Shown: positions 8,681-18,599, counted from the stretch's first letter. The stretch: DNA of 23,690 bases from Bacteroidaceae bacterium (GCA_017466065.1 JAFTUV010000013.1:1-23690), one strand, 5' to 3'. Notes: generated from the sequence alone by a model not told the origin. A program made the numbers and translations.

Positions 8681-9235
8681 TTAATTTTTAGCGTTTTTAA
8701 AAGGCAATCCAAACTCTTTCAAAAGAGCATAACCCTCTTCGTCTGTTTTTGCTGTGGTAACGAATGTGATATTCATACCGGTCAGACGCATAATGTTATC
8801 GATGTTTATCTCGGGGAAGATAATCTGCTCCTTGATACCCAAAGAGTAGTTACCGTTACCGTCGAACTTGCTCTCGATACCCTTGAAGTCGCGGATACGG
8901 GGAAGAGCTACACGGATAAGACGCTCCAAGAACTCGTACATACGCTCGCGACGCAGAGTTACCATAACGCCGATAGGCATCTTCTTACGCAACTTAAAGT
9001 TTGAAATATCCTTACGAGAAACAGTAGCAACGGCTTTCTGACCTGTGATAGCTGTAATCTCGTTGATTGCAACATCAATGATCTTCTTGTCCTGTGTAGC
9101 TGCGCCAAGACCTTCGTTGATAACGATCTTTTTGAGCACAGGTACCTGCATAGGTGACGAATAGTTAAACTGTTTCATCAATGCCGGAGCAATACGCTCG
9201 GCATATTCTTTTTTAAGGCTGGCTGTATTACTCAT
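8681..9235 (-). CDS. rplE: 50S ribosomal protein L5
   Basis: L5 binds 5S rRNA in the central protuberance and contacts the P-site tRNA. The 184-residue protein has the signature [20 protein letters not shown] and [20 protein letters not shown], and ends [15 protein letters not shown]. The length is close to the family norm. Its ATG lies two bases after the rplX stop. A purine-rich GGAGAGGAG stretch in the last codons of rplX ends about 8 bases before the ATG and may act as a ribosome binding site. Confidence 0.97.
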   Translation of the reverse strand: MSNTASLKKEYAERIAPALMKQFNYSSPMQVPVLKKIVINEGLGAATQDKKIIDVAINEITAITGQKAVATVSRKDISNFKLRKKMPIGVMVTLRRERMYEFLERLIRVALPRIRDFKGIESKFDGNGNYSLGIKEQIIFPEINIDNIMRLTGMNITFVTTAKTDEEGYALLKEFGLPFKNAKN

Positions 9236-9237
9236 TT

Positions 9238-9555
9238 TTAAATCTCCTCTCCTGATTTTTTAGCATAACGAACCTTCTTTCCCTCGGCATTAACCTTGCG
9301 GCCGATGCGTGTTGCCTTACCGCTCTTGGGGTCAACCAAGTTGAGGTTCGACACGTGGATTGAAGCTTCTTGTTTTACAATACCTCCATGAGGGTTCTTT
9401 GCGCTGGGTTTCGTGCTTTTTGAAACCATATTAACGCCTTCTACGATGGCACGGTCCTTCTCTACGATTACCTTCAAAACCTTACCGGTCTTGCCTTTGT
9501 CCTCGCCAGAGTTTACGATGACCATATCACCTTTCTTGATATGTAATTTCTTCAT
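9238..9555 (-). CDS. rplX: 50S ribosomal protein L24
   Basis: L24 starts 50S assembly by binding the 5' part of 23S rRNA and later borders the exit tunnel. The 105-residue protein has the KOW motif at the N-terminus ([20 protein letters not shown]), then [20 protein letters not shown] and SNLNLVDP. The length is normal. It is 19 bases after rplN and almost touches rplE. Confidence 0.97.
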   Translation of the reverse strand: MKKLHIKKGDMVIVNSGEDKGKTGKVLKVIVEKDRAIVEGVNMVSKSTKPSAKNPHGGIVKQEASIHVSNLNLVDPKSGKATRIGRKVNAEGKKVRYAKKSGEEI

Positions 9556-9574
9556 TACTTCAAAAATTTAAATA

Positions 9575-9943
9575 TTAAAGTACTTCGGGTGCCAATGATA
9601 CAACCTTTGTATAATCGGTTGCACGAAGCTCACGCGCTACGGGGCCGAAGATACGGCTACCGCGCATTTCGCCGGCATTATTAAGCAGAATGCAGGCATT
9701 GTCATCGAAACGGATATAAGAACCGTCCTGACGACGCACCTCTTTCTTAGTACGAACAATCAGAGCTTTTGATACAGCTCCCTTCTTCATATCGCTTGAG
9801 GGGATTACGCTTTTTACAGCAACTACAATTACATCTCCCACAGAAGCGTAGCGACGGCGTGTGCCACCGAGGACACGGATACACAAAGCCTCCTTCGCGC
9901 CGCTGTTATCACATACTGTAAGTCTTGATTCTACCTGTATCAT
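9575..9943 (-). CDS. rplN: 50S ribosomal protein L14
   Basis: L14 sits at the subunit interface, forms bridges to 16S rRNA and is the docking site of the silencing factor RsfS. The 122-residue protein is typical: [20 protein letters not shown], then [33 protein letters not shown] and [10 protein letters not shown]. The ATG lies two bases beyond the rpsQ stop. Confidence 0.98.
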   Translation of the reverse strand: MIQVESRLTVCDNSGAKEALCIRVLGGTRRRYASVGDVIVVAVKSVIPSSDMKKGAVSKALIVRTKKEVRRQDGSYIRFDDNACILLNNAGEMRGSRIFGPVARELRATDYTKVVSLAPEVL

Positions 9944-9945
9944 AA

Positions 9946-10203
9946 TTACTTAACTTTTTCGATGATTTCTACTAATCTCCATCTCTTTGTCTTACTCAAA
10001 GGACGAGTCTCCATTATGCGAACTGTATCGCCCACAGAGCACTCATTCTTCTCATCGTGTACGTGATATTTCTTTGTTCTGCTCACGAATTTACCGTAGA
10101 TGGGGTGCTTCTCTTTAAATTTGGCAGCAACGGTGATAGTCTTCTCCATTTTGGTGCTTACTACAATACCGGTGCGCTCTTTTCTCAAATTTCTTACTTC
10201 CAT
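9946..10203 (-). CDS. rpsQ: 30S ribosomal protein S17
   Basis: S17 is a primary 16S rRNA-binding protein of the 30S body. The 85-residue protein is an OB fold with the family segments [40 protein letters not shown] and [20 protein letters not shown]. Length and position between rpmC (11-base gap) and rplN are normal. Confidence 0.97.
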   Translation of the reverse strand: MEVRNLRKERTGIVVSTKMEKTITVAAKFKEKHPIYGKFVSRTKKYHVHDEKNECSVGDTVRIMETRPLSKTKRWRLVEIIEKVK

Positions 10204-10214
10204 AAGTCTTTCTA

Positions 10215-10409
10215 TTATTTATTTAATTCGCGAGAGCGCAACTCACCTTTCATACGCGCGATGTCGCGGCGTAAATTCTTCAACTGCTCGGGGTTCTCCA
10301 ACGGCGAGATTGCGTGATTCAGTTTCATTTGGGCATAACGAGTTACATCAGCCTCAATTCTTTCTTGCAGCTCCTTTGTAGCGAGCTCTTTGATTTCTGC
10401 TATTTTCAT
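10215..10409 (-). CDS. rpmC: 50S ribosomal protein L29
   Basis: L29 is a small helical hairpin next to the exit tunnel that helps form the docking surface for trigger factor and SRP. The 64-residue protein starts [20 protein letters not shown] and has the second helix [20 protein letters not shown]. It is fully alpha-helical in character and starts two bases after the rplP stop. Confidence 0.96.
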   Translation of the reverse strand: MKIAEIKELATKELQERIEADVTRYAQMKLNHAISPLENPEQLKNLRRDIARMKGELRSRELNK

Positions 10410-10411
10410 AA

Positions 10412-10840
10412 TTATGCCTGATTAAAATCGTAATCGCGTCTAACAATAAACTTAGTTGTAACAGGAAGTTTTTGTGCTGCAAGGCGCAAAGCCTCTTTTG
10501 CAATATCGTAAGAAACTCCCTCTACCTCAATCAATATACGGCCCGGTGTAACGGGGAATACAAAACCTTCGGGATCACCTTTACCCTTACCCATACGTAC
10601 ATCGGCAGGCTTGCGGGTGATAGGTTTGTCGGGGAAAATACGGATCCAAATCTGGCCCTGACGTTGCATATAACGAGTTACTGCGATACGAGCAGCCTCA
10701 ATCTGGCGACCGTTTAACCATTTATATTGCAAGCACTTGATTCCGAAAGAACCGAATGCGAGTTGGTTTCCTCTTTGAGCAAAACCCTTCTGCACACCGT
10801 GCTGCACTCTTCTATATTTTGTCTTTTTAGGCTGTAACAT
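10412..10840 (-). CDS. rplP: 50S ribosomal protein L16
   Basis: L16 organises the A-site region of the 50S subunit. The 142-residue protein starts [20 protein letters not shown]. The conserved loop [20 protein letters not shown] precedes [20 protein letters not shown]. The length is slightly above the 136 residues of E. coli. It follows rpsC after 20 bases. Confidence 0.97.
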   Translation of the reverse strand: MLQPKKTKYRRVQHGVQKGFAQRGNQLAFGSFGIKCLQYKWLNGRQIEAARIAVTRYMQRQGQIWIRIFPDKPITRKPADVRMGKGKGDPEGFVFPVTPGRILIEVEGVSYDIAKEALRLAAQKLPVTTKFIVRRDYDFNQA

Positions 10841-10860
10841 AATTCTTCAAATTCAATTCG

Positions 10861-11589
10861 TTAGCGATTGTTGTTTTTCTTACGTTTGAAGTTTCTTCCG
10901 CCAGCCTGGTTGTTACCGAAACCGCTCTCCTTGCTCTGTGTGAAGTTAGGAGTGAGATCTCTTTTACCGTAAACCTCGCCACGGCAAATCCAAACCTTAA
11001 TACCGAGAATACCCACTTTTGTGAGGGCCTCTGCCTGACAGTAGTCGATATCGGCGCGGAATGTGTGCAAGGGAGTACGACCCTCCTTGTACATCTCCGA
11101 ACGAGCCATTTCGGCACCGTTCAAACGACCTGAAATCTGGATTTTGATACCCTCGGCACCCATACGCATTGTGCTTGCAATAGCGGTCTTGATGGCGCGA
11201 CGATATGCGATTTTACCTTCAACCTGGCGTGCAATATTGTTTGCTACAATAGTTGCATCCAATTCAAGTTTCTTAACCTCAAAAATATTTATCTGAATCT
11301 CCTTGTCGGTGATCTTCTTCAACTCCTCTTTCAGCTTGTCAACCTCTTGACCACCCTTACCGATGATGATACCGGGCTTTGCGGTACATACGGTAATTGT
11401 AACAAGTTTCAAAGTACGCTCGATGACAATCTTCGAAACGCTGGCCTTGGCCAAACGCACGTTAAGGTATTTTCTGATTTTTGAATCTTCAACCAATTCG
11501 TCACCGTAGTTCTTACCACCGTACCAGTTGGAATCCCATCCTCTGATGATACCTAATCGATTACTAATTGGATTAACCTTCTGTCCCAT
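10861..11589 (-). CDS. rpsC: 30S ribosomal protein S3
   Basis: S3 forms part of the mRNA entry channel and helicase. The 242-residue protein starts [21 protein letters not shown] type II KH domain includes [10 protein letters not shown] with the GxxG loop at 77-80. The C-terminal domain contains [20 protein letters not shown] and [13 protein letters not shown]. The tail is Asn/Lys/Arg-rich (FKRKKNNNR). Its first 17 bases overlap the end of rplV in another frame. Confidence 0.97.
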   Translation of the reverse strand: MGQKVNPISNRLGIIRGWDSNWYGGKNYGDELVEDSKIRKYLNVRLAKASVSKIVIERTLKLVTITVCTAKPGIIIGKGGQEVDKLKEELKKITDKEIQINIFEVKKLELDATIVANNIARQVEGKIAYRRAIKTAIASTMRMGAEGIKIQISGRLNGAEMARSEMYKEGRTPLHTFRADIDYCQAEALTKVGILGIKVWICRGEVYGKRDLTPNFTQSKESGFGNNQAGGRNFKRKKNNNR

Positions 11590-12007
11590 TGCTTTCTACT
11601 TTTTTATTGTCATTATTTACTTTGGTATCCACGTAGATTGTAACGTGGTTGGAACGCTTGCGAATTCTGTATCCACGGCCCTGAGGTGCAGGACGCATAC
11701 GATACAATGTACGTGCCTCATCTACAAAAATTTGTGAGATGTAGAGCTCGCCATTCTCGGCTTTGCGCTCGTTTTTCTGCTCCCAGTTGGCTATTGCCGA
11801 ACGCAACAGTTTCTCAACGTTGTTCGATGCAGCCTTTGTGGAGAACTTCAACACGCCAAGAGCGCGACCAACCTCCATACCACGCACCATATCTGCTACA
11901 AGGCGCATTTTGCGGGGTGATGAGGGGATATCTTTCGCACTGGCGAAGTAAAGGCTTTTGCGAGCCTCTTTTCTCTTGTCAGCAGCTAATTTTTTTCTTG
12001 CTCCCAT
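11573..12007 (-). CDS. rplV: 50S ribosomal protein L22
   Basis: L22 contacts all 23S rRNA domains and its beta-hairpin lines the exit tunnel next to L4. The 144-residue protein has [20 protein letters not shown] near the N-terminus. The hairpin and C-terminal segment is [20 protein letters not shown] followed by [12 protein letters not shown]. Compared with the 110-residue E. coli protein it has a longer N-terminus ([18 protein letters not shown]) and a polar tail. The tail overlaps the start of rpsC by 17 bases, so that extension is partly shaped by the rpsC reading frame. Confidence 0.97.
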   Translation of the reverse strand: MGARKKLAADKRKEARKSLYFASAKDIPSSPRKMRLVADMVRGMEVGRALGVLKFSTKAASNNVEKLLRSAIANWEQKNERKAENGELYISQIFVDEARTLYRMRPAPQGRGYRIRKRSNHVTIYVDTKVNNDNKKVESNGTEG

Positions 12008-12044
12008 TATTATAATTTATTTAATTCAATTTAAAAAAACCTGT

Positions 12045-12314
12045 TTATTTCTTACGGTTACCCGAGTGACCACGGAATGTACGAGTGGGGGCAAACTCTC
12101 CCAACTTGTGACCTACCATATTCTCGGTAATGTAAACAGGGATAAATTTATTACCGTTATGAACAGCTATTGTGTGTCCTACAAAATCGGGAGAAATCAT
12201 AGAAGCACGAGCCCAAGACTTGATGACCGATTTCTTACCGCTCTCGTTCATGGCAAGCACTTTGCTCTCCAATTTTACATTGATATATGGACCTTTTTTT
12301 AATGAACGACTCAT
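12045..12314 (-). CDS. rpsS: 30S ribosomal protein S19
   Basis: S19 lies in the 30S head next to S13 and near the A-site finger bridge. The 89-residue protein starts [20 protein letters not shown] and has the signature [20 protein letters not shown] and [18 protein letters not shown]. The length is normal. It lies between rplB (24-base gap) and rplV (37-base AT-rich gap). Confidence 0.98.
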   Translation of the reverse strand: MSRSLKKGPYINVKLESKVLAMNESGKKSVIKSWARASMISPDFVGHTIAVHNGNKFIPVYITENMVGHKLGEFAPTRTFRGHSGNRKK

Positions 12315-12338
12315 ATTATTTCAAAAATTTCCTTATTA

Positions 12339-13163
12339 TTACTTCTTTCTTCTCTCAATGATGTACTTATTCGACTGCTTCTTGGGCGCACGAGTCTTGA
12401 GACCCTTAGCGTACAAGCCCTTGCGAGATCTGGGGTGACCTCCGGAAGCACGACCTTCACCACCACCCATCGGGTGATCAACGGGGTTCATAACAACACC
12501 ACGGTTGTGAGGACGACGTCCGAACCAGCGAGAACGACCGGCTTTACCGGAGCTCTCCAATGCGTGATCCGAGTTACCTACTGTACCGATTGTGGCACGG
12601 CAAGTACCAAGGATGCGGCGAACCTCACCCGAAGGCAACTTGATTACGCAGTAGTTCTCGTCGCGAGAAACAATCTGTGCAAAGTTACCGGCTGAACGAA
12701 CGAGGATTGCGCCCTGACCGGGACGGAGCTCGATGTTGTGTACCACAGTACCGATAGGAATTGACTTCAAGGGAAGCGCGTTTCCAAGCTCGGGAGCCAC
12801 GTCGGCACCCGACATCAATACTGCACCAACCTCCAAACCATTAGGAGCAATTATATAACTCTTTTCACCATCAGCGTAATACAGCAACGCGATACGAGCC
12901 GAACGATTAGGATCGTACTCGATGCTCTTTACTGTTGCGGGGATACCGTCTTTGTTACGCTTGAAATCGATAAATCTGTATTTGCGCTTGTGACCACCGC
13001 CTCTGTAACGCATAGTCATTTTACCGGTGTTGTTACGACCGCCGGTCGAACGCTTGCCGGTTACAAGCGATTTCTCTGGTACCGCAGCAGTTATCTCTTC
13101 AAAGGTACCAATAATCTTATGTCTTTGGCCCGGTGTTGTAGGCTTAAATTTACGTACTGCCAT
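12339..13163 (-). CDS. rplB: 50S ribosomal protein L2
   Basis: L2 is needed for subunit association and the peptidyl transferase centre. The 274-residue protein starts [20 protein letters not shown]. It has the OB and SH3-like domains (about 60-200) and the signature [19 protein letters not shown]. His230 in that stretch matches E. coli His229, the residue near the catalytic centre. The C-terminus is basic ([17 protein letters not shown]). It starts 5 bases after the rplW stop. Confidence 0.98.
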   Translation of the reverse strand: MAVRKFKPTTPGQRHKIIGTFEEITAAVPEKSLVTGKRSTGGRNNTGKMTMRYRGGGHKRKYRFIDFKRNKDGIPATVKSIEYDPNRSARIALLYYADGEKSYIIAPNGLEVGAVLMSGADVAPELGNALPLKSIPIGTVVHNIELRPGQGAILVRSAGNFAQIVSRDENYCVIKLPSGEVRRILGTCRATIGTVGNSDHALESSGKAGRSRWFGRRPHNRGVVMNPVDHPMGGGEGRASGGHPRSRKGLYAKGLKTRAPKKQSNKYIIERRKK

Positions 13164-13168
13164 CTTTA

Positions 13169-13459
13169 TTAAATGTTACTATAAAAATCAATAGTATCGC
13201 CCTCTTTAAGTGTGACGATAGCTTTCTTCACAGCGTTTGTACGGCCTTTCACAAAGCCTGCTTTTGTGTAACGGCTCTTGTTCTTGCCTGCGTAGTTCAT
13301 AGTGTTAACCTCAACTACTGTTACGTTGTACAACGCCTCAATCTCTTTCTTAATTACCAACTTGTTAGCTTCGGGACGAACAAGAAAACCGAAACGATTA
13401 AACTTATCGGTAATGTTAGTCATCTTCTCTGTGACTATAGGTTTAATCAATACTCCCAT
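13169..13459 (-). CDS. rplW: 50S ribosomal protein L23
   Basis: L23 sits at the tunnel exit and is the main docking site for trigger factor and SRP. The 96-residue protein starts [20 protein letters not shown], followed by [20 protein letters not shown] and [20 protein letters not shown]. The length is normal. A perfect AAGGAGG lies 8 bases before its ATG, formed by the last codons of rplD. Confidence 0.97.
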   Translation of the reverse strand: MGVLIKPIVTEKMTNITDKFNRFGFLVRPEANKLVIKKEIEALYNVTVVEVNTMNYAGKNKSRYTKAGFVKGRTNAVKKAIVTLKEGDTIDFYSNI

Positions 13460-13462
13460 TGT

Positions 13463-14101
13463 TTACGCCTCCTTTTTAGCTAATGTGTTGTTAATAACTT
13501 CGAGAGAGCTTTCAGTCACAACCAAAACTTCGGCATTCATAATACCATAGGTATTTATGTCCGAAGCAACTGCAACTTTTGTGCCCTTCAAATTACGAGC
13601 TGACAAATATACGAATTTATTGCTAGACGGCATTACAAAGAGTTGCTTCTTTTCAGAAATATTAAGTTTATTTAACACTTCTACAAAAGATTTTGTGCTG
13701 GGAGCATCAAAAGTGAAGTCCTCAACTACAATTATTGCATTGTCAATAGCCTTCTGCGACAAAGCCGATTTACGTGCAAGCTGCTTAACTTTCTTATTAA
13801 GTTTGAAGCTGTAATCACGGGGTGTGGGACCGAACACGCGTGCACCACCTACCAACAGGGGTGAGTTGATGTCACCACGACGCGCACCACCGCCGCCCTT
13901 CTGACGACCGAGCTTGCGTGTAGAACCCGAAATTTCGCTTCTCTCCTTCGACTTGTGTGTTCCCTGACGCTGTGCAGCGAGATATTGTCTAACGGCCATA
14001 TAAACAACGTGCTCGTTAGGCTCGATGCCGAAGATAGATTCGTCTAACGTAACCTTTCTTCCGGTGTTTTCACCTTTTATATTTAATACGCTGACTTCCA
14101 T
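13463..14101 (-). CDS. rplD: 50S ribosomal protein L4
   Basis: L4 is a primary assembly protein whose long loop reaches into the exit tunnel; in E. coli it also represses the S10 operon. The 212-residue protein starts [20 protein letters not shown]. The tunnel loop is [20 protein letters not shown] (about 62-81), followed by [21 protein letters not shown] start at the ATG at 14101. The frame extends four codons to a TTG at 14113, which lies inside rplC and is not supported by homologues. The ATG lies one base beyond the rplC stop. Confidence 0.97.
   Translation of the reverse strand: MEVSVLNIKGENTGRKVTLDESIFGIEPNEHVVYMAVRQYLAAQRQGTHKSKERSEISGSTRKLGRQKGGGGARRGDINSPLLVGGARVFGPTPRDYSFKLNKKVKQLARKSALSQKAIDNAIIVVEDFTFDAPSTKSFVEVLNKLNISEKKQLFVMPSSNKFVYLSARNLKGTKVAVASDINTYGIMNAEVLVVTESSLEVINNTLAKKEA
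13468..13477 (-). promoter_or_regulatory. Shine-Dalgarno motif of rplW
   Basis: AAAAAGGAGG in the transcript, 8 bases before the rplW ATG. It overlaps the Lys-Lys-Glu-Ala end of rplD, so coding need may explain part of it. Confidence 0.6.
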
Positions 14102-14102
14102 A

Positions 14103-14720
14103 TTACTTTTCAATTATTACGATTGAACCATTGTAACCCGGAACCGAACCCTTGATAACCAAGAGGTTGTGCTCAGGAATAACCTTTAACACTTGAAGAT
14201 TGTGTGTTGTAACACGAGCGTTACCCATCTGTCCACCCATACGGAGGCCTTTGAATACCTTTGCGGGGTAAGAACAAGCACCGATAGAACCCGGCTTACG
14301 AGCGCGGTTGTGCTGACCGTGAGTAGCCTGACCTACACCACCGAAGTTGTGACGCTTAACAACACCTTGGAAACCTTTACCCTTTGAAGTACCTGTTACT
14401 GTAACGTAAGAGGTGTTGGCAAAAAGTTCCACTGTAACAACATCGCCCAAGTTGAGCTCTGTTTCATAACCCTTGAACTCGGCCAAGTGTCTCTTGGGAG
14501 CTACACCGGCTTTCTTGAAGTGACCCATAAGAGGAGCGTTAACGCGGCTCTCTTTCTGGTCCTGAAAACCAATCTGAACAGCCTCATAGCCATCCTTCTC
14601 GATTGTCTTCACCTGTGTAACTGCGCAAGGACCTGCTTCGATAACAGTGCATGGAATGTTTTTACCATCGGCACTGAAAACGGACATCATTCCGATTTTT
14701 TTTCCTAATAATCCTGGCAT
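14103..14720 (-). CDS. rplC: 50S ribosomal protein L3
   Basis: L3 starts 50S assembly and its loop reaches the peptidyl transferase centre. The 205-residue protein starts [20 protein letters not shown]. The signature is [20 protein letters not shown], and the central extension (about 135-165) includes [20 protein letters not shown] and [14 protein letters not shown]. Length and order, directly after rpsJ, are normal. Confidence 0.97.
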   Translation of the reverse strand: MPGLLGKKIGMMSVFSADGKNIPCTVIEAGPCAVTQVKTIEKDGYEAVQIGFQDQKESRVNAPLMGHFKKAGVAPKRHLAEFKGYETELNLGDVVTVELFANTSYVTVTGTSKGKGFQGVVKRHNFGGVGQATHGQHNRARKPGSIGACSYPAKVFKGLRMGGQMGNARVTTHNLQVLKVIPEHNLLVIKGSVPGYNGSIVIIEK

Positions 14721-14760
14721 TTCAGTTTAAATTTAAATTAATTACTTTGTTATTAAAATA

Positions 14761-15066
14761 CTACACTTTAATCTCAACCTCAACTCCTGAGGGAAGTTCG
14801 AGCTTCATAAGAGCATCAACAGTTTTAGCAGTAGAGCTGTAAATGTCGATCAATCTCTTGTAAGAAGAGAGCTGGAACTGCTCACGCGACTTCTTGTTAA
14901 CGAAGGTTGAACGGTTCACTGTAAAAATACGTTTGTGTGTGGGCAAGGGTATAGGACCGCTAACGATAGCACCTGTTGCCTTCACTGTCTTTACAATCTT
15001 CTCGGCCGACTTGTCAACCAAGTTGTGGTCGTAGGATTTAAGTTTGATTCTAATTTTCTGACTCAT
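14761..15066 (-). CDS. rpsJ: 30S ribosomal protein S10
   Basis: S10 lies in the 30S head and is also NusE, which joins NusB in antitermination and NusG in transcription-translation coupling. The 101-residue protein starts [20 protein letters not shown] and carries the signature [20 protein letters not shown]. The C-terminus is [12 protein letters not shown]. It is the only gene in this part of the array ending in TAG. A 77-base gap with a strong hairpin separates it from fusA. Confidence 0.97.
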   Translation of the reverse strand: MSQKIRIKLKSYDHNLVDKSAEKIVKTVKATGAIVSGPIPLPTHKRIFTVNRSTFVNKKSREQFQLSSYKRLIDIYSSTAKTVDALMKLELPSGVEVEIKV

Positions 15067-15096
15067 CGTCTTTAAATGTTTATAAAGTTCATAATT

Positions 15097-15132
15097 GCCT
15101 GCCGGTTAAGAGTCATTCGCTAACCGGCAGGC
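15097..15132 (-). promoter_or_regulatory. Strong hairpin between fusA and rpsJ
   Basis: GCCTGCCGGTTA (15097-15108) and TAACCGGCAGGC (15121-15132) form a perfect 12-bp stem with a 12-base loop. It lies 11 bases after the fusA stop and 30 bases before rpsJ. In the sense RNA the stem is followed by AAUUAUGAAC, not a U run, so it is unlikely to be a simple terminator. It could protect the fusA 3' end, act as an attenuator or bind a ribosomal protein. Confidence 0.7.
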
Positions 15133-15143
15133 GTTTTATTTTA

Positions 15144-17237
15144 TTACTTCTGCAATTCTTCGAGAATCTGCTTTGTCAAAGAAGCACTCACTTGGTCGTG
15201 GTGATCGTATGTCATTGAAGAGGTTGCACGGCCCGAAGTGATGGTACGCAACGAAGTTACATAACCAAACATTTCAGACAGGGGAACCATAGCCTTCACG
15301 ATACGGGCACCGGTGCGACTTGTCTCGAAGCCCTCAACCTGACCGCGACGCTTGTTAAGGTCGGCAATAACATCACCCATACTCTCCTCGGGAGTAACAA
15401 CCTCCAACTTCATAATGGGCTCCAAGAGCACAGGGTTAGCCTTCAAGCAAGCATTCTTGTATGCTTGGATGGCGCAAACCTCGAATGAGAGCTGGTCGGA
15501 GTCAACGGGGTGGAAACCACCGTCGAGCAATGTAACTTTGAGCGACTCCATAGGATAACCGGCAAGAACACCGGCCTTGATAGCTGTCTGGAAGCCCTTC
15601 TGAACCGAGGGGATGAATTCCTTGGGAACGTTACCACCCTTAACCTCGTTCACGAACTGCAAGTTACCCTCTTTGAAATCTTCATCGGCGGGACCGACAG
15701 CAACAAGAATCTTCGCATATTTACCCTTACCACCGGTCTGTTTCTTATAGGTCTCATCAACCTGAACAGTCTGTGTGATAGCCTCTTTATAGCTAACTTG
15801 GGGACGACCTTGGTTACACTCTACATTGAACTCGCGTTTCAGACGGTCGATGATAATCTCCAAGTGGAGCTCACCCATACCAGAGATAATTGTCTGGCCC
15901 GACTGCTCGTCTGTCTTCACTGTAAATGTGGGATCCTCCTCGGCAAGTTTGGCAAGACCGTTGGCGAGCTTGTCCAAATCCTTCTGAGTCTTGGGCTCAA
16001 CAGCGATAGAGATCACAGGATCGGGGAACGACATAGATTCGAGCACGATAGGTGCATCCTCTGCGCAGAGTGTGTCACCGGTGCGAACATCTTTAAGACC
16101 GATTACCGCGCCAATATCACCGGCACCGAGAACCTCAACGGGATTCTGCTTGTTCGAGTGCATCTGGAACATACGCGAGATACGCTCTTTGCGGCCTGAA
16201 CGTGTATCGAAGATATATGAACCCGATTCGAGCTTACCTGAGTAAACGCGAACATAGATCAAGCGACCTACGAAGGGGTTTGTAGCAATCTTGAACACGA
16301 GAGCCGAAGTTTTGTCATCCTCGCTGGGCTTGCGTGTTTCTGTCTCGTCGGTTTTGGGATTGATACCCTCCACAGCCGCGGTATCGAGAGGCGAGGGAAG
16401 GAATGCGCACACAAAGTCGAGAAGGGGCTGAACACCCTTGTTCTTGAACGAAGAACCGCAGGTCATAGGAGTGAGTTCCATTGCAAGAGTACCCTTGCGG
16501 ATAGCCGCGATAAGTTCCTCTTCTGTGATGCTGTCGGGATCTTCGAGAACCTTCATCATCAACTCCTCGTCATAGTCGGCAGCCTTCTCGAGAAGGTGCT
16601 CACGCCATTGGTTAGCCTCGTCAACGAGCTCTGCGGGAATCTCCTCAACGGTATAATCGAGGCTGCCATCCTTGTAAACGAGAGCCTTCATAGTGATGAG
16701 GTTGATTACACCTGCAAACTTCTCTTCGGCACCGATGGGAATTGTCACGGGGCAAGGATTAGCACCGAGAATCTCCTTCATCTGACGCATTACCGAGAAG
16801 TAGTCGGCACCCGAACGGTCCATCTTGTTGACATAAGCGATACGGGGAACGTTGTATTTGTCAGCCTGACGCCATACAGTCTCAGACTGGGGCTCAACAC
16901 CACCTACTGCACAGAATGCAGCGATAGCACCGTCGAGCACGCGGAGTGAACGCTCTACCTCGGCGGTAAAGTCAACGTGTCCCGGAGTGTCAATCAAGTT
17001 GAACTTGTATTGTGTACCGTTCCAGTTCCAGAATGTGGTGGTAGCAGCCGAGGTAATGGTAATACCACGCTCCTGCTCCTGCTCCATCCAGTCCATTGTA
17101 GCAGCACCGTCGTGCACCTCACCTATTTTGTGAGAAAGACCGGTGTAGAACAATATACGCTCCGATGTGGTAGTCTTACCGGCATCGATGTGAGCACTAA
17201 TACCGATATTACGGGTAAATTTCAAGTCGTTTGCCAT
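15144..17237 (-). CDS. fusA: Translation elongation factor EF-G
   Basis: EF-G is the GTPase that moves tRNA and mRNA through the ribosome and, with RRF, recycles it. The 697-residue protein has the P loop AHIDAGKT (15-22), switch I with RGITITSAA (57-65), DTPGH (83-87, with His87 for hydrolysis) and NKMD (137-140). Domains II to V follow; [11 protein letters not shown] is in domain IV and [19 protein letters not shown] near the start of domain V. Bacteroides species also have a second, divergent EF-G (EF-G2), but position in the str cluster and the intact GTPase motifs point to the main EF-G. No tuf gene follows. Confidence 0.97.
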   Translation of the reverse strand: MANDLKFTRNIGISAHIDAGKTTTSERILFYTGLSHKIGEVHDGAATMDWMEQEQERGITITSAATTTFWNWNGTQYKFNLIDTPGHVDFTAEVERSLRVLDGAIAAFCAVGGVEPQSETVWRQADKYNVPRIAYVNKMDRSGADYFSVMRQMKEILGANPCPVTIPIGAEEKFAGVINLITMKALVYKDGSLDYTVEEIPAELVDEANQWREHLLEKAADYDEELMMKVLEDPDSITEEELIAAIRKGTLAMELTPMTCGSSFKNKGVQPLLDFVCAFLPSPLDTAAVEGINPKTDETETRKPSEDDKTSALVFKIATNPFVGRLIYVRVYSGKLESGSYIFDTRSGRKERISRMFQMHSNKQNPVEVLGAGDIGAVIGLKDVRTGDTLCAEDAPIVLESMSFPDPVISIAVEPKTQKDLDKLANGLAKLAEEDPTFTVKTDEQSGQTIISGMGELHLEIIIDRLKREFNVECNQGRPQVSYKEAITQTVQVDETYKKQTGGKGKYAKILVAVGPADEDFKEGNLQFVNEVKGGNVPKEFIPSVQKGFQTAIKAGVLAGYPMESLKVTLLDGGFHPVDSDQLSFEVCAIQAYKNACLKANPVLLEPIMKLEVVTPEESMGDVIADLNKRRGQVEGFETSRTGARIVKAMVPLSEMFGYVTSLRTITSGRATSSMTYDHHDQVSASLTKQILEELQK

Positions 17238-17256
17238 CTTCGTATAATTTTCTTAA

Positions 17257-17733
17257 TTAGAAACGGAAATGTGCGAAAGCACGGTTAGCCTCGGCCATAC
17301 GGTGCATATCCTCCTTACGTTTGAAAGCACCACCCTGATTGTTGTAAGCATCCATAATCTCGTTGCAGAGTTTCTCGGCCATAGATTTGCCGCCACGTTT
17401 GCGAGCGAACAAAATCATATTCTTCATTGAGATAGACTCTTTACGGTCGGCACGGATTTCTGTGGGAACCTGGAATGTTGCACCACCGATACGACGAGAT
17501 TTAACCTCTACTTTGGGAGTGATGTTCTCCAAAGCCTGTTTCCAGATTTCAAGGGGAGTCTTCTCCTCGTTCTTCATTTTTGCGCCAAGAATATCGAGTG
17601 CGCCATAGAAAATTGTGTACGAAACGTTTTTCTTTCCGTCATACATCAAATGGTTAACGAATTTAGACACCATCTGATCGTTAAATACGGGATCCGGAAG
17701 GACCACACGTTTTTTTGGTTTTGCTTTTCTCAT
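17257..17733 (-). CDS. rpsG: 30S ribosomal protein S7
   Basis: S7 starts assembly of the 30S head and contacts the E-site tRNA; in E. coli it represses the str operon by binding the rpsL-rpsG intercistronic RNA. The 158-residue protein starts [20 protein letters not shown]. The family segments are [37 protein letters not shown] and [20 protein letters not shown]. It lies 198 bases after rpsL, the longest gap in the array, and 19 bases before fusA. Confidence 0.97.
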   Translation of the reverse strand: MRKAKPKKRVVLPDPVFNDQMVSKFVNHLMYDGKKNVSYTIFYGALDILGAKMKNEEKTPLEIWKQALENITPKVEVKSRRIGGATFQVPTEIRADRKESISMKNMILFARKRGGKSMAEKLCNEIMDAYNNQGGAFKRKEDMHRMAEANRAFAHFRF

Positions 17734-17931
17734 TTTCTCTTACGAAAATTTATGTTTTTGTTTGGGCTGCGTTATTGCAAATTCTTCAACGCCTCCACCG
17801 AGGCATTTACTCAACCTTTTATAACCTATCCAACAAACCAAAAACGGTTAAATAAAAATAGTTTTTAAAGCCTTGTTGCATTTTTAACGAGCTGCAACCG
17901 CTTCACTGCCGCTCGAAGGCAAGGTTCTCAA
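17734..17931 (-). promoter_or_regulatory. Structured rpsL-rpsG intercistronic region
   Basis: This is by far the longest gap inside the array (198 bases; the next is 77). The half nearest rpsL can fold: CCTTG (17871-17875) pairs with CAAGG (17920-17924) around an inner TTGCA (17876-17880)/TGCAA (17893-17897) stem. An alternative pairing is CGAGC (17888-17892)/GCTCG (17911-17915). A second stem GCCTC/GAGGC (17791-17804) lies nearer rpsG. By analogy with E. coli it may be a target of S7. I see no clear -33/-7 promoter in it. Confidence 0.5.
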
Positions 17932-18312
17932 TTACTTTTTAGCCTTGGGACGCTTTGCACCGTATTTCGAACGACGCTGTGTACGGTTGGCAACACCGGC
18001 AGTATCCAAAGTACCGCGAACAATGTGGTAACGTACACCGGGGAGGTCTTTTACACGACCACCGCGAACCAACACGATTGAGTGTTCCTGCAAGTTGTGA
18101 CCTTCACCGGGAATGTAAGAGTTCACCTCCTTCTGGTTAGTCAAGCGAACACGAGCAACCTTTCTCATCGCAGAGTTAGGTTTCTTGGGAGTAGTTGTGT
18201 AAACACGCACGCAAACGCCACGACGCTGGGGACAATTGTCGAGTGCAGGCGATTTACTCTTCTCAACGATAACCTCTCTGCCTTTTCTTACTAATTGCTG
18301 AATTGTAGGCAT
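17932..18312 (-). CDS. rpsL: 30S ribosomal protein S12
   Basis: S12 lies at the decoding centre and is the classic site of streptomycin resistance. The 126-residue protein starts [20 protein letters not shown]. It has [28 protein letters not shown] and [18 protein letters not shown]. Lys43 and Lys88, the usual resistance positions, are both wild type, and Asp89 (the site methylthiolated by RimO in E. coli) is present. It is the first gene of the array, with a -7 element about 80 bases upstream. Confidence 0.98.
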   Translation of the reverse strand: MPTIQQLVRKGREVIVEKSKSPALDNCPQRRGVCVRVYTTTPKKPNSAMRKVARVRLTNQKEVNSYIPGEGHNLQEHSIVLVRGGRVKDLPGVRYHIVRGTLDTAGVANRTQRRSKYGAKRPKAKK

Positions 18313-18391
18313 TTTGATTAAATTTTTAATTATTATATTATGTTTTTAAATATATTCTACACAAGTGAACGCAGTCATTCATTTTGGCTTG

Positions 18392-18399
18392 CAAAGATA
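18392..18399 (-). promoter_or_regulatory. Promoter -7 element for the rpsL array
   Basis: TATCTTTG on the minus strand fits the Bacteroidota primary-sigma -7 consensus TAnnTTTG. The -33 position about 20 bases upstream is only T-rich (CTTTTTT), not a proper TTTG. A transcript starting near 18385 would have a leader of about 70 bases before rpsL. Confidence 0.55.
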
Positions 18400-18591
18400 G
18401 ATATTATTTTTCTAATAAAAAAGGAGTTTCTTGCTTTTTTCACAAAACAGCTGCCAAAATACACATATATTATATTATTTTAAAATACTTTAACAAGCAG
18501 AAAAGAGCAATCTATCCACGCAAAGCACAGGACCACTATATATAAAAATAAAAAAGGTATAGCAAAAGTGCGTATTTTTAGGAAATTATAA

Positions 18592-18599
18592 TATATTTG
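18592..18599 (+). promoter_or_regulatory. Promoter -7 element for the secreted protein-sulfatase pair
   Basis: TATATTTG fits TAnnTTTG. No clear TTTG is found at the -33 position. The predicted RNA start, around 18603-18606, falls at or beyond the ATG at 18604, so it supports the later ATG at 18643 as the real start with a leader of about 38 bases. Confidence 0.55.

Noticed and set aside
15097..15143. Plus-strand terminator after 15132 (hairpin followed by a T-rich stretch)
   Set aside because: There is no plus-strand gene upstream for it to end; the T-rich stretch is the A-rich end of fusA and the gap.
15510..16199. Plus-strand open frame of 229 codons inside fusA
   Set aside because: fusA is intact and conserved over the same bases; no promoter or domain supports the opposite frame.
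17734..17860. Internal promoter for rpsG-fusA
   Set aside because: No TAnnTTTG element with a TTTG at the right spacing was found on the minus strand.
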